Shown piece after piece: positions 9,774-19,475 of a stretch of DNA of 53,799 bases (position 1 is its first letter; each line of letters starts with the position of its first letter). The notes below the pieces were generated by a model. It ran no database searches. It was not told where the DNA came from and worked only from the letters and a program-made list of their open reading frames with translations. Origin of the DNA: Planctomycetota bacterium (GTDB lineage Bacteria > Planctomycetota > Planctomycetia > Pirellulales > Pirellulaceae); contig JAJRWU010000122.1 in the NCBI GenBank assembly GCA_024276655.1, forward strand, positions 1 to 53,799. Reading direction: 5' to 3'. Position numbers and translations under genes: made by a program.

Positions 9774-11084
9774 ATGCCGGAAAATTCTTCTCACGATCCT
9801 GTTTTACCGGATGCTTCGGTGGTGCGCGTCGTGGTGGCGAGTTTCATCGGCACGATGATCGAATGGTACGACTTTTTCCTGTATGGTACGGCTGCGGCGC
9901 TGGTGTTCAACCAACTGTTTTTTCCCACGTTCGATCCCCTCACCGGCACGATGGCGGCGTTGGGAACCTTCGCCGTCGGTTTTTTCGCCCGGCCGTTGGG
10001 CGCGGTGGTGTTTGGCCATTTTGGCGACCGCTTCGGACGCAAGTCGATGCTCGTCACGACACTCACACTGATGGGGTTGGCCACGTTTTTGATCGGCGTC
10101 CTGCCGACCTACACGCAAATCGGCGCTGCGGCGCCGGCGCTGCTCGTGTTTCTACGATTCGTGCAAGGATTCGGCGTCGGCGGAGAGTGGGGCGGCGCCG
10201 TGCTGATGGCCGTTGAACATGGCCGCAGCGGACGTCGCGGCCTTTACGCCAGTTGGGTTCAGGCCGGCGTGCCGGCCGGTTTGCTGCTGGCCACGGCGGT
10301 GTTCAACCTTTGTTCGCAGCTACCGGATGAGGCGTTTCTGGCGTGGGGTTGGCGGATTCCCTTTCTCTTGGGAATTGCCTTGTTGGCGGTCGGCATGTTC
10401 ATTCGGCTGCAAGTTTTGGAGAGCCCGGTGTTCACCCAACTGCAAGACAAAAAGAAAGTGGTGCGTTCGCCGGTAGTCGAAGTTTTTCGCCGCCATCCTC
10501 GGAATATTGCGTTGGCTTGCGGCGCCCGGTTCGCCGAGAACGGTTGCTTCTATCTTTTTACCGTCTTCCTCCTGACCTACGCCACCGAAGAGGCGGGGTT
10601 GGAGAAAACGCCCGTTCTAAATGGTATTTTGGCGGCTTCGGCTATTCAGTTTTTCCTGATACCGATGTTCGGCGCTTTGTCCGACCGAATCGGCCGCCGC
10701 CCCGTTTATATGGGCGGCGCGATGGCGCTGGCGGTGTTCGCCTTTCCCTTTTTCTTCCTGGTCGACACAGGCAATATCGTGCTGGTTTGGTTGGCCATCG
10801 CGATTGGCTTGCTTGTCCATGCTTCGATGTACGCGCCCCAAGCCGCCTTTTTTTCCGAACTGTTCGGCGCGGAAGTGCGTTGTTCCGGCGCGTCGTTGGG
10901 TTACCAACTCGCCTCGCCGTTGGCGGGCGGCATTGCGCCGCTGGTCGCCACGGCGCTGCTAAAGTGGAGTGGCGGACAGCCCTGGCCCGTGGCCCTGTAT
11001 TTGATTTTGATGGCCGCCGTCACGATTGTTTCAGTTTGGTTGGCCGACGAAACGCACCGCGTCGACCTCGCCGCCAAGGATTGA
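9774..11084 (+). CDS. MFS transporter, metabolite:H+ symporter (MHS) type
   Basis: A 436-residue inner-membrane permease with about 12 hydrophobic segments. The opening SFIGTMIEWYDFFLYGTAAAL, the loop GHFGDRFGRKSMLV between helices 2 and 3, the FVQGFGVGGEWGGAV segment and the second-half GALSDRIGRRPVY loop are signatures of the metabolite:H+ symporter branch (ProP, KgtP, ShiA relatives). These import osmolytes, dicarboxylates or shikimate with protons; the substrate here is not determined. It starts 5' of nadA with 147 bp between stop and the likely nadA start, so the two could be cotranscribed without an obvious functional link. Confidence 0.9.
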   Translation: MPENSSHDPVLPDASVVRVVVASFIGTMIEWYDFFLYGTAAALVFNQLFFPTFDPLTGTMAALGTFAVGFFARPLGAVVFGHFGDRFGRKSMLVTTLTLMGLATFLIGVLPTYTQIGAAAPALLVFLRFVQGFGVGGEWGGAVLMAVEHGRSGRRGLYASWVQAGVPAGLLLATAVFNLCSQLPDEAFLAWGWRIPFLLGIALLAVGMFIRLQVLESPVFTQLQDKKKVVRSPVVEVFRRHPRNIALACGARFAENGCFYLFTVFLLTYATEEAGLEKTPVLNGILAASAIQFFLIPMFGALSDRIGRRPVYMGGAMALAVFAFPFFFLVDTGNIVLVWLAIAIGLLVHASMYAPQAAFFSELFGAEVRCSGASLGYQLASPLAGGIAPLVATALLKWSGGQPWPVALYLILMAAVTIVSVWLADETHRVDLAAKD

Positions 11085-11231
11085 TTGGGCCTAGGAGCCG
11101 CCACTTCCACGGAATATAATTTTAGCAGTTGCCGCGTGCGGAATTTCCCTTGGGATTCTGCTCCGCGTTGGCGGCGCCTTCCCATTCTCGCCACTACCAT
11201 TTCGACCAGTTCCCCTCATCCGACCAGTTCC

Positions 11232-12365
11232 ATGACACTCGCCGCCGTCCAGCCCGATGATTTGAACGCATATCGTTCCCTGGAAAACGAGGTGCTCGAA
11301 CAACGTATTGCCAGTGCGAAAAAGGCGCTCGGCGAGCAACTGCTCATTTTGGGCCACCATTACCAACAAGACGAAGTCATCGCACAAGCCGACCTGCGCG
11401 GCGATAGCTACCAACTCGGCAAATTGGCGGCCGAGGACACCGCCTGCCGCTATATCGTTTTTTGCGGCGTGCATTTCATGGCCGAAACGGCCGATATCGT
11501 GGCCAACCGCGCGGAGCAAGTCGCCCGGCGCGGCGGGCAGCGCGTGCAAGTCATTCTGCCCGACCTAGCCGCCGGTTGCTCCATGGCCGACATGGCCGCT
11601 ATCGAACAGGTTGAAAACGCCTGGGAAGACATGGCCGAAGTGATTGATGTCGAGCAGGTCGTGCCGGTCACGTACATCAACTCCGCCGCGAGTTTGAAAG
11701 CATTTTGTGGACAGCGCGGCGGCATCGTATGCACCTCCAGCAACGCGGCGCCCGTTTTGAAGTGGGCCTTTGAACGCGGCCAACGCGTGTTCTTCTTTCC
11801 CGATCAACACTTGGGCCGCAACACCGCGTTGCCGATGGGAATCTCGAACGAGCAAATGCCGGTCTGGGATCCCTTCGCCGATGAACTGGGTGGGAATTCG
11901 GCCGAACAGTTGAAAAACAGCAAGGTCATTTTATGGAAGGGGCATTGCAGCGTTCACCAAATGTTTACCGCCGAGCATGTGCGGCAGTTTCGCCAGCGGA
12001 TCGAGGGCATTCAAATTTTGGTGCATCCTGAGTGTCCTCAGGAAGTGAACGACTTGGCCGACGTTTCAGGCTCGACCGGCAAGATCATCCAAACCGTGCA
12101 AGCGGCCCCGCCGGGGTCGAAGTGGGCCATTGGCACGGAACTGCATTTGGTCAATCGATTGAAACACGAACATCCTGAACAAGAGATTCATTTTCTTTCA
12201 CCGGTGGTTTGCATGTGCGCCACGATGTATCGGATCGACTTGGCGCATTTATGTTGGGCGTTGGAGTCGATCGTGGCCGGTGCGCCGAGGAATGTAATTC
12301 AAGTTGACGCGGAAACGGCGCGTCTTTCGTTGATCGCCTTGGAACGCATGCTCGAAGTATCTTAG
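11232..12365 (+). CDS. nadA: Quinolinate synthase
   Basis: NadA condenses iminoaspartate with dihydroxyacetone phosphate to give quinolinate, the second step of de novo NAD synthesis, using a [4Fe-4S] cluster. The 377-residue product shows LLILGHHYQQDEVIAQADLR, DSYQLGKLA, FCGVHFMAETADI (first cluster cysteine), PVTYINSAASLKAFCG, VCTSSNAAPVLKWAF (second cysteine), the HPECPQEV segment, and a late VCMCATMYRI segment where the third cluster cysteine is expected. The ATG at 11232 is preferred: the frame is open to 11085 but the extra 49 residues have no family match. Gene partners nadB and nadC are not in the window. Confidence 0.95.
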   Translation: MTLAAVQPDDLNAYRSLENEVLEQRIASAKKALGEQLLILGHHYQQDEVIAQADLRGDSYQLGKLAAEDTACRYIVFCGVHFMAETADIVANRAEQVARRGGQRVQVILPDLAAGCSMADMAAIEQVENAWEDMAEVIDVEQVVPVTYINSAASLKAFCGQRGGIVCTSSNAAPVLKWAFERGQRVFFFPDQHLGRNTALPMGISNEQMPVWDPFADELGGNSAEQLKNSKVILWKGHCSVHQMFTAEHVRQFRQRIEGIQILVHPECPQEVNDLADVSGSTGKIIQTVQAAPPGSKWAIGTELHLVNRLKHEHPEQEIHFLSPVVCMCATMYRIDLAHLCWALESIVAGAPRNVIQVDAETARLSLIALERMLEVS

Positions 12366-12397
12366 CAGCGTTCGAGGAATAACGGAGAAAGAATGGG

Positions 12398-12462
12398 AAC
12401 CACGAATACACACGAATTTTCAAACCGGCATCATTCGTGTTTATTCGCGTCCATTCGTGGCT
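12398..12462. repeat. CCACGAAT-type periodic inverted repeat
   Basis: An arm ACCACGAATACACACGAAT is followed after a short spacer by ATTCGTGTTTATTCGCGTCC and CATTCGTGG, roughly its reverse complement. Each arm is built of degenerate 9-10-bp units. It overlaps the upstream leader of the cytochrome gene and resembles the CCACGGAT and CCACAGAG blocks elsewhere in the window. Confidence 0.75.
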
Positions 12463-12500
12463 CCATGAAATCGTCGCTTTTCGGCAAGGAACAGGTATCG

Positions 12501-15500
12501 ATGACGCTGCGTTCTCTCCTCGTATTTTTTTTGCTTACGACCGTCGGGCTGCTGATAACCGCCAACAACGCATGTGCCGCCGACGTCTACGATTCTCTCC
12601 AGGCGGCGCTGGCCGATCCTGATTTTTCGCTGCAAGGCGAATACACCGGCGATCAAGGCGCCGGGCCGATCGGCGTGCAAGTGATTGCCCTGGGAGCGGG
12701 TGAGTTTCGCGCCGTGGTGTATCGGGGCGGACTTCCCGGCGCCGGCTTCCGGGGCGACAAAGCAGAGAAGCAGGCGATCGAAGGCGATCGGGAAGACATG
12801 CAAGATGTCCTCAAAAACCTCAATAAATCGGAGAGAAAAAGCCCGACGCTCGGCGTCAAACCGCCGAACAGCGCGGTGGTGTTGTTCGACGGCACAGAGG
12901 CGTCGCTGCAAAAACATTGGAAGAAAGGTGCTCGCGTTACCGCCGATGGCTTGCTCCAGCAAGGGGCCACGAGTCGGGATACCTTCACCGATTTCACGCT
13001 GCACTTGGAATTTCGCACGCCGTTCATGCCCCAGGCGCGCAGCCAGGCGCGGGGCAATAGCGGCGTCTATTACCAAGGGCGTTACGAAACGCAGGTGCTC
13101 GATTCCTTTGGATTGGAAGGCCAAGACAACGAATGCGGCGGGCTCTACACCGTGCGAGCGCCTAATGTGAACATGTGCCTGCCGCCGTTGGCCTGGCAAA
13201 CCTACGACGCCGATTTCACCGCCGCCCGTTGGAACGCCCAAGGAAAAAAGACGGCCAACGCCCGTATCACGGTTCGGCTCAACGGCGTTCTTGTTCATAA
13301 AAACGCTGAAATTCCCCACGCCACCCGCGCCGCGCCGAACGAAGAGTCGGCCGCGCCAGGACCGATCTACCTGCAAGATCATGGCAATCCGGTTCGGTAC
13401 CGGAATGTTTGGGTGTTGCCGCGCGACGCCGAAGCCGAATCGCGGCGGCCGATCATCCCGGGCTTCGAACGATTTCACGCCCGCGCCGGTAAAGACGCCG
13501 CCGCCGGCGGTCGTTTGTTGCTGGGGGAGTTGAACTGCACTTCCTGCCATGCGGCGGACGATGCGTGGCAAAAACATATCGTGAACAAACAGGCGCCGAT
13601 TCTTGATAAAGTCGGCGCGCGGGTGCGCCCCGAATACTTGCTGAAGTTCATCGCTTCGCCGCATGCAATGAAACCGGGAACCACCATGCCCAACGTGTTC
13701 GGCGGGATGCCCGCCGGCGAACGCGATACGGCTGTTCGCGCGATTGTGAACTTCCTTCAAACCACCGGAAGACTCGCCCAGCGGCGCAGCCAGCGCGCGT
13801 TCGCCAAAAACGGCGAACGATTGTTTCATCGCATCGGCTGCGTGGCTTGTCATTTGCCTCGCAACGGAAAAACCGCCTCGCCCGAAACATCTGTTCCGCT
13901 GACCGGCGTGGCCGAAAAGTACACGATTCCCTCGTTGCTCGATTTCTTGAGAGATCCTCATGTTGCGCGGCCCGGCGGCAGAATGCCCTCGCTGAACTTG
14001 AATCATAACGACGCCCGCGACGTGGCCCACTATTTGATCGGCGCTGTCGGCGGTCGGCCCAAAACCCCCAACATGCGTTACGCGGTGTATCGGGGGAAGT
14101 GGGAAGACACGCCCGATTTTCAGGGCTTGGAGCCGATCAAAACGGGCCGTTCGGCCGGGCTTGACCTTTCCGTGGCGGAAGAAACCACCAACTTTGGTGT
14201 GCGTTTCGAGAGTTTTTTGAAGATCCAACAAGAGGGCGACTACCGGTTTCATCTCGGCTCCGACGACGCCAGCCTGTTGCGCATCGGCGGAGAGCAAGTC
14301 GTTCTCAACGGCGGCGTCCATCCTCATACTGTCAAGTCGGAGAGTGTTCGTTTGACCGCCGGCGTGCATCCGATCGTGGTCGACTACGCGCAAGTCGGCG
14401 GCGAATGGACATTGGAGTTGGAATATGAAGGCCCCGGCGTTCCGCGGCAGTCGATCGAAACGGCGCTCTTCCTAAAAGAGGGCGTTAAACCCGCGCCGGC
14501 AAAAACACCGCCCGCTGTCAAAAAGCAAAAACGCTTTGTGTTCGAGCCGAGTTTGGTGGAGAAAGGCCGCACGTTGTTCACTTCGTTCGGCTGTTCCACC
14601 TGCCACCAATTGCAGCAAGGAGGCCAGCGTTTGCCGCCGCTCGACCGCTTCCCGCCGTTGCGGCTGGTCGATTCGCTGAAGGGCTGTTTGGCCGACCAGC
14701 CTTCGGGCAAAGCGCCTGACTTTGCCTTGACCAGCACCCAACGCCAATCGCTTGCCGGAGCGCTGTCTGCGGGACCGCCGAAAGCGGCGCCTTCGCCGCA
14801 AGAACAAATCTCGCAAGCGATGGTCCGATTCAACTGTTTGGCGTGCCACGGCCGAAATGGCGTCGGCGGCCCAGAGCCAGACCGCAACCCCTTGTTTCTG
14901 ACCACCATCCCCGAAATGGGCGACGAAGGCCGCACGCCGCCGCCGCTGGATGGCGTCGGCGATAAGCTGCAAACCGCGTGGTTGAAGCACGTGTTGGCCA
15001 ACGGCGCTGACGACCGCCCCTACATGCAAACCCGCATGCCGAAATTCGGCGAACAAAACGTGGGCCAACTGGCGGACCTGTTCGCCAAACACGACCAACC
15101 GCCGCCGGCCAAACTTCCAGAGTGGAGCGAACCTCCGCACAAAGTGAAAGCGGTGGGCCGTTTTTTGGTCGGCGACAAAGCCTTCTCCTGCATCAAATGC
15201 CATACGTTCGGCAAGCACCGCGCCACCGGCGTGCAAGCGATCGACCTGCAAACCATGGCCAAACGCATTCGCCAAGATTGGTTCCATCGTTATCTGCCCG
15301 ATCCGCCGCGATACCGCCCCGGCACGAGAATGCCCACCGGCTTCCCCAGCGGAAAGAGCACCGTTGGCGAAGTCTATTCCGGCGACCCCGGGCGGCAAAT
15401 TGCCGCCATGTGGCGTTACCTGAGCGACGGCCCCAAGGCCGGCCTTCCCGACGGTTTGGTTGTGGGAATCATGGAATTGAAGCCGGTAACGGAGCCGATC

Positions 15501-16133
15501 ATTTACCGTAATTTTATTGACGGCCTGACGCCGCGCGGCATTGCCGTCGGCTTTCCGGAAAAGGCGCACTTCGCCTGGGATGCGAACCAAATGAGTCTGG
15601 CCCTGATTTGGCATGGCCGCTTCATCGACGCCTCCCTGCACTGGGGAGGACGCGGCGCCGGTTTTCAAACGCCGCTCGGCGACGACGTATTACATCCCGA
15701 ACAAACATCGCCCATCGCGGAACTCACTTCGCCCGACGCCGCTTGGCCCACAACCCCGGCCAAGGAGCGCGGTTATCGCTTCCGGGGCTACGCCTTGGAT
15801 GCCCGGCGGCGGCCCGCATTCCGCTACGACGCGGCGGCGTTTTCGGTGCAGGATTTTCCCATCGCGGTGCGCGACGGCGAAAACGTTTCCTTGAGACGCC
15901 GGCTTTCAGTGCAACCGAAAACCGCCAGCGCGAAGCTTTATTTCCTGGCTGGTCGGGGCCAAAAAATAGAACCACTGCCAGACGGTTGGTTTTTGATCGA
16001 CAACGCCCTCCGCGTGCGCGTGCAAGCCGCCCAACAACCAGTGGTGCGGAAAACCTCCGCCGGTTTTGAACTGCTGGCGCCTATCACAGCCACCGCCGGC
16101 AAGGCGGAGATCGTCCAGGAGCTTGCGTGGTAA
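12501..16133 (+). CDS. Exported DUF1080/PA14 pentaheme c-type cytochrome
   Basis: The 1210-residue protein starts with a Sec signal (MTLRSLLVFF, cleavage near ACAAD); the ATG at 12501 is chosen because upstream in-frame starts lie in a repeat and would bury the signal. Residues about 130-305 form a DUF1080 (3-keto-disaccharide hydrolase, concanavalin-like) domain with RGNSGVYYQGRYETQVLDSF. Five CxxCH heme sites follow: NCTSCH near 346, GCVACH near 447, GCSTCH near 698, NCLACH near 779 and SCIKCH near 897. A PA14-like domain (FLKIQQEGDYRFHLGSDDAS) occupies about 524-643. Paired MP motifs such as GTTMPNVFGG and GTRMPTGFPSG may supply heme methionine ligands. It is probably periplasmic or surface-bound and couples carbohydrate binding or cleavage to electron transfer. 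The next gene encodes a likely exported partner. Confidence 0.88.
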   Translation: MTLRSLLVFFLLTTVGLLITANNACAADVYDSLQAALADPDFSLQGEYTGDQGAGPIGVQVIALGAGEFRAVVYRGGLPGAGFRGDKAEKQAIEGDREDMQDVLKNLNKSERKSPTLGVKPPNSAVVLFDGTEASLQKHWKKGARVTADGLLQQGATSRDTFTDFTLHLEFRTPFMPQARSQARGNSGVYYQGRYETQVLDSFGLEGQDNECGGLYTVRAPNVNMCLPPLAWQTYDADFTAARWNAQGKKTANARITVRLNGVLVHKNAEIPHATRAAPNEESAAPGPIYLQDHGNPVRYRNVWVLPRDAEAESRRPIIPGFERFHARAGKDAAAGGRLLLGELNCTSCHAADDAWQKHIVNKQAPILDKVGARVRPEYLLKFIASPHAMKPGTTMPNVFGGMPAGERDTAVRAIVNFLQTTGRLAQRRSQRAFAKNGERLFHRIGCVACHLPRNGKTASPETSVPLTGVAEKYTIPSLLDFLRDPHVARPGGRMPSLNLNHNDARDVAHYLIGAVGGRPKTPNMRYAVYRGKWEDTPDFQGLEPIKTGRSAGLDLSVAEETTNFGVRFESFLKIQQEGDYRFHLGSDDASLLRIGGEQVVLNGGVHPHTVKSESVRLTAGVHPIVVDYAQVGGEWTLELEYEGPGVPRQSIETALFLKEGVKPAPAKTPPAVKKQKRFVFEPSLVEKGRTLFTSFGCSTCHQLQQGGQRLPPLDRFPPLRLVDSLKGCLADQPSGKAPDFALTSTQRQSLAGALSAGPPKAAPSPQEQISQAMVRFNCLACHGRNGVGGPEPDRNPLFLTTIPEMGDEGRTPPPLDGVGDKLQTAWLKHVLANGADDRPYMQTRMPKFGEQNVGQLADLFAKHDQPPPAKLPEWSEPPHKVKAVGRFLVGDKAFSCIKCHTFGKHRATGVQAIDLQTMAKRIRQDWFHRYLPDPPRYRPGTRMPTGFPSGKSTVGEVYSGDPGRQIAAMWRYLSDGPKAGLPDGLVVGIMELKPVTEPIIYRNFIDGLTPRGIAVGFPEKAHFAWDANQMSLALIWHGRFIDASLHWGGRGAGFQTPLGDDVLHPEQTSPIAELTSPDAAWPTTPAKERGYRFRGYALDARRRPAFRYDAAAFSVQDFPIAVRDGENVSLRRRLSVQPKTASAKLYFLAGRGQKIEPLPDGWFLIDNALRVRVQAAQQPVVRKTSAGFELLAPITATAGKAEIVQELAW

Positions 16134-16226
16134 TCTACTTCGCTCGCCGTGAAAGAGTATCGCTAAACAGCATCGTTGACGTCCCGCCTAAAAATAACGG
16201 CGGCCATTTTCTGATTCGGAATAATC

Positions 16227-17720
16227 ATGCCCCCACTTAAAAAAGTGCTCGCCGTGTTGCTGGTTCTGCTGCTGTTCCAACCGGCGCCGGTTTTCGCCGT
16301 TGAGAAAGAAAAGCAAACGCCGCCCAGCGAGAGCGACTACTATCCGATCGTGCGTTTTGAAATACCGCCGGGCGTGGTGCTGGAAGCCAGTAGTTTTCAG
16401 TTATTGCCCGACGGACGTCTAGCCGTCGCTTCGCGGCGCGGCGAGATATGGCTGATCACCGCCCCCTTCGCCCCACAAGTAAAAGCCTCGCAGTTCAAAC
16501 TGTTTGCACAGGGGCTGCACGAAGTGTTGAGTTTGGCCTATCGCGATGGCTGGCTCTACGCCACGCAGCGGAGCGATGTTTCGCGTTTGCGCGACACCAC
16601 CGGCGACGGCCGCGCCGACGAATTTGAAGTGTTCAACGGCGATTGGGAAATCAGCGGCGACTATCACGAATACGCCTTAAGCTCCAAATTCGATTCCCAA
16701 GGCGACCTCTGGGTGGTGCTCTGTCTGACCGGCTCCTTCAACAGCGATTGCAAATATCGGGGTTGGTGCGTGCGCATCACGCCGGAGGGAAAACTCATTC
16801 CCACGTGCAGCGGCATTCGCTCGCCCGGCGGCATCGGCATGAACACAGCCGGCGATATGTTCTACACCGACAACCAAGGCCCTTGGAACGGAACCTGCGA
16901 ATTGAAGCACCTTATTCCGGGGAAATTCATGGGGCATCCTGGCGGCAACCGTTGGTACGATATCGCGGCGGAGGCCATGGGCCCGCCGCCGCGCGCGCCG
17001 CAAAGCGGCAGTCGGTTTATCGTGGAAGCCAAAAAAATCCCCCAGTACGAACCTCCCACGATTCTGTTCCCCTACGACAAAATGGGAAAATCGGCGGCGG
17101 GCGTCGCCTGCGATTTTTCCGCCGGCAAGTTCGGCCCGTTCGCCGGCCAGATGTTCGTATCCGACCAATCGGCCAGCACGATCATGCGTTGTTATCTAGA
17201 AAAAGTGCAGGGGCATTATCAGGGCGCGTGTTTTCCTTTTCGTGAAGGATTCGCTTCCGGTTCGCTGGGCGTGGAAATCACGTCCGACGGTTCGATGTTT
17301 GTCGGCGGCACGAATCGGGGCTGGGGCTCGCGGGGCCGCTTGCCGTTTTCCATCGAACGCATGCGATGGTCGGGAAAAACGCCCTTTGAAATTCAAGAGA
17401 TGCGCGCCCAGCCCGACGGATTTGAACTCGTGTTCACGCAACCGGTCGACAAGAAAACGGCGGGCGACGTAACCTCTTACGCGTTGCAAACGTACACCTA
17501 CATTTATCAGGCCTCTTACGGCAGTCCTGAGGTGGACCACACGCGGCCGAAAATCACGCAAGCGATGGTCGCCAAAAACGGCCTGAGCGTGCGGCTGTTT
17601 ATCGAGGGCTTACAAGAAGGGCATGTGCATGAGCTGCGCAGCGCGGCAGTGCGGTCGTCGGGCGGCTTGCCGCTTCTGCACGACATCGCCTATTACACGC
17701 TGAACTACATTCCCCAATAG
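16227..17720 (+). CDS. Exported six-bladed propeller-like protein (glucose/sorbosone dehydrogenase or PVC-type DUF7133-like)
   Basis: The 497-residue product has an N-terminal signal peptide ([18 protein letters not shown], cleavage near VFAVE). Blade-like segments include [39 protein letters not shown] with [25 protein letters not shown], and [17 protein letters not shown], as in NHL/sorbosone-dehydrogenase-type propellers common in planctomycetes and Verrucomicrobia. The [10 protein letters not shown] segment resembles a calcium-binding loop. It follows the pentaheme protein by 93 bp on the same strand and probably shares its transcript, suggesting a joint extracytoplasmic redox or polysaccharide role. 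The absence of heme motifs here argues that the cytochrome partner carries the electrons. The exact enzymatic activity is unknown. Confidence 0.8.
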   Translation: MPPLKKVLAVLLVLLLFQPAPVFAVEKEKQTPPSESDYYPIVRFEIPPGVVLEASSFQLLPDGRLAVASRRGEIWLITAPFAPQVKASQFKLFAQGLHEVLSLAYRDGWLYATQRSDVSRLRDTTGDGRADEFEVFNGDWEISGDYHEYALSSKFDSQGDLWVVLCLTGSFNSDCKYRGWCVRITPEGKLIPTCSGIRSPGGIGMNTAGDMFYTDNQGPWNGTCELKHLIPGKFMGHPGGNRWYDIAAEAMGPPPRAPQSGSRFIVEAKKIPQYEPPTILFPYDKMGKSAAGVACDFSAGKFGPFAGQMFVSDQSASTIMRCYLEKVQGHYQGACFPFREGFASGSLGVEITSDGSMFVGGTNRGWGSRGRLPFSIERMRWSGKTPFEIQEMRAQPDGFELVFTQPVDKKTAGDVTSYALQTYTYIYQASYGSPEVDHTRPKITQAMVAKNGLSVRLFIEGLQEGHVHELRSAAVRSSGGLPLLHDIAYYTLNYIPQ

Positions 17721-17782
17721 ACGTAAATCCACGCGAGTTGTGAGTGCTGACACACAACGCGGCCACGGCTGCAAAAAAATTG

Positions 17783-18144
17783 CCATGGAGCACGCAGCGC
17801 GGCCGATGGGCGCAACCAAAAAAAATTTTTAACCACGGATAACACAGATTACACGGATGGAATTCATGAAGTGTTTGGTCGCTTTTCTCCGCGGCCCTTT
17901 GCGCCTCCGCGAATTCTGCGTTTCCTTTCTTCGTTGATTCCAGAGAGACACGCCAGCCGAGAGATTTCGTTTTAACGCAGAGGCCGCAAAGACGCGCAGA
18001 GGGCGGCGGAGTCGAGCCGCGACATAGCCTGGTCACAACTTGTATCCTTAACTTTCCAACATTTTCTAGGCGGTCTCTGTGGCAAAAACGTTTTTTGGTT
18101 GCGGCCGTCGGCCGCGCTATGGTCGCGGCGTGCTCCGTGGTTAA
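17783..18144. repeat. Repeat-rich intergenic block bounded by inverted repeats
   Basis: The left end (17783-17824) reads CCATGGAGCACGC then AGCGCGGCCGATGGGCGCAA and CCAAAAAAAA. The right end (18091-18144) is its reverse complement with few changes and one 9-10-base insertion. Inside, 17829-17858 carries AACCACGGATAACACAGATT and following bases (9-10-bp units), and about 17890-17925 faces 17973-18002 as an inverted pair rich in CGCAGAG and GCAAAG. There is no credible ORF in the whole 17721-18244 gap, so this is a candidate non-autonomous element or fossil. A sequence almost the same as its right terminal segment also occurs at 3747-3772. Confidence 0.65.
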
Positions 18145-18244
18145 ACTGTTTCCTGTCTAAATTGCAAACAGACGCGTGCGGTGTTTGCGGTGGCGTCCGA
18201 CGCTTATTTTCCGACGAATGCTAACTTGAAACGAAGTCGGTAAA

Positions 18245-19249
18245 ATGAACCCCAATCCTACAGGCAATAACGAGCGTCGGCCGCGGGCGGCGGTAGCGGT
18301 TTGGCGGATCGTCGACGCGAACCTGAACCGGGCGCTGGAAGGCCTGCGCGTGGTGGAGGAATATGCGAGGTTCGTTTGCAATGACGCCCACTTGGCCGGG
18401 CTTTGCAAGCAGTTGCGGCACGATGTCAACGCGGCGGCGGCAAGCGTGAGCGTCGAACAGCGAATGGCGGGACGGGAAACAACGCACGACGTCGGCGTGG
18501 CGTTGGAAACGGCGTCTGAAAAAAACCGCACCGATTCCCATGCCGTGATGCAAGCCAGTTGCCATCGCGTGCAAGAGGCGCTGCGCTGCCTGGAGGAATA
18601 TGGCAAGCTGCTCGGTCCCCAGGCGAAAGACCTCTGGGCGCCGCTTCGTTATCGCACCTACACGCTGCAGCGCGCCTTCGAGATATCGCGCGCAGGTCGC
18701 ACCAAGTTGGCCAGCGCCAGGCTGTACGTTCTGACACCGGAGTGCGACGATTTCCAGGCGTTCACGAGTTTGATCGACCAGCTCGTGGAGGCTGGCGTCG
18801 ACATAGTGCAGTTACGCGCCAAGGGCCTCGCCGACAGAGAACTCCTGGCCCGCGCCCGTTATTTGCGCCAAGCCACGTTGGGAGCAGCAACGCTTTTCAT
18901 TATCAACGACCGGCCTGATTTGGCCGTGTTGGCCGATGCCGACGGCGTTCACCTGGGGCAAGACGACCTCAGCGTGTTCGATGCGCGGCGCATCGTGGGC
19001 GCCGACTGCTTGATTGGCGTCTCCACGCATTCAATGGAACAGGCTCGCCAAGCGGTGCTCGACGGCGCCGATTATTTGGGCGTGGGGCCGACTTTTCCTT
19101 CCTCCACCAAACATTTCAAGCAATTCCCCGGCGTGGCGCTCATGGCCCAAGTAAACCGGGAAATCAGCTTGCCGCATTTCGCCATCGGCGGACTGACCGC
19201 CGACAATATCGAACAGGTAAAAGCCGCCGCCGAGGAAAACAACGCATAA
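18245..19249 (+). CDS. thiE: ThiD2-ThiE fusion, thiamine-phosphate synthase, ended early by an in-frame stop
   Basis: ThiE joins HMP-pyrophosphate and HET-phosphate to thiamine phosphate. Residues about 18-150 match the ThiD2-type N-terminal domain (RIVDANLNRALEGLRVVEEY) found fused to ThiE in cyanobacteria and planctomycetes. The barrel starts near 158 (ARLYVLTPECDDF) with VDIVQLRAKGLADRELLARA, LFIINDRPDLAVLADADGVH, LGQDDLSVFDARRIVG, LIGVSTHSMEQA and DYLGVGPTFPSSTKHF, all family signatures, then FAIGGLTADNIEQVKAAAEE. The frame stops with TAA at 19247, just before the last strand and helix that help hold the phosphate. Exactly in frame after the stop the expected continuation is present (see next entry). 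No THI-box riboswitch was recognised upstream. Confidence 0.88.
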   Translation: MNPNPTGNNERRPRAAVAVWRIVDANLNRALEGLRVVEEYARFVCNDAHLAGLCKQLRHDVNAAAASVSVEQRMAGRETTHDVGVALETASEKNRTDSHAVMQASCHRVQEALRCLEEYGKLLGPQAKDLWAPLRYRTYTLQRAFEISRAGRTKLASARLYVLTPECDDFQAFTSLIDQLVEAGVDIVQLRAKGLADRELLARARYLRQATLGAATLFIINDRPDLAVLADADGVHLGQDDLSVFDARRIVGADCLIGVSTHSMEQARQAVLDGADYLGVGPTFPSSTKHFKQFPGVALMAQVNREISLPHFAIGGLTADNIEQVKAAAEENNA

Positions 19250-19351
19250 AACAGCGCTGGCGCGGTGCGAATCGCGGTCTGCGACGCGGTTTGCCACGCT
19301 CCCGACCTCCCCGCCGCAGTGGCGGAATTCAGACGGCGGCTGCGTTCGTAA
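19250..19351 (+). pseudogene. In-frame C-terminal remainder of thiE beyond the stop codon
   Basis: Reading on in the thiE frame after the TAA gives NSAGAVRIAVCDAVC followed by a helix-like stretch ending FRRRLRS and a TAA at 19349-19351. GAVRIAVCDAVC closely resembles the last beta strand and phosphate-contacting segment of ThiE. The bases around the stop look like an extra 8-9 codons between QVKAA and AGAVRIAV compared with the usual family spacing. Either a short insertion created the stop, or there is a sequencing error. Confidence 0.7.
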
Positions 19352-19475
19352 ACCGGCCGGCGAAAACCGCGAGCGCGTCCTCTCTCGACAAACGGCTGGA
19401 GCCGGGATACCTTGAAATGCTGGCAGGCGGATCGGCCAGCCTTCTTCTTTTTTGGTTCGCTCGGGTGACGCGTTC

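Noticed and set aside
12441-14393. 650-residue minus-strand ORF opposite the cytochrome gene
   Set aside because: It mirrors a gene with five heme motifs and known domains. High GC leaves the opposite strand open by chance; its translation is rich in Arg/His/Gly without any motif.
18145-18244. Possible TPP riboswitch before thiE
   Set aside because: The conserved CTGAGA and ACC/TGATCTGG segments of the THI box were not found in the leader.
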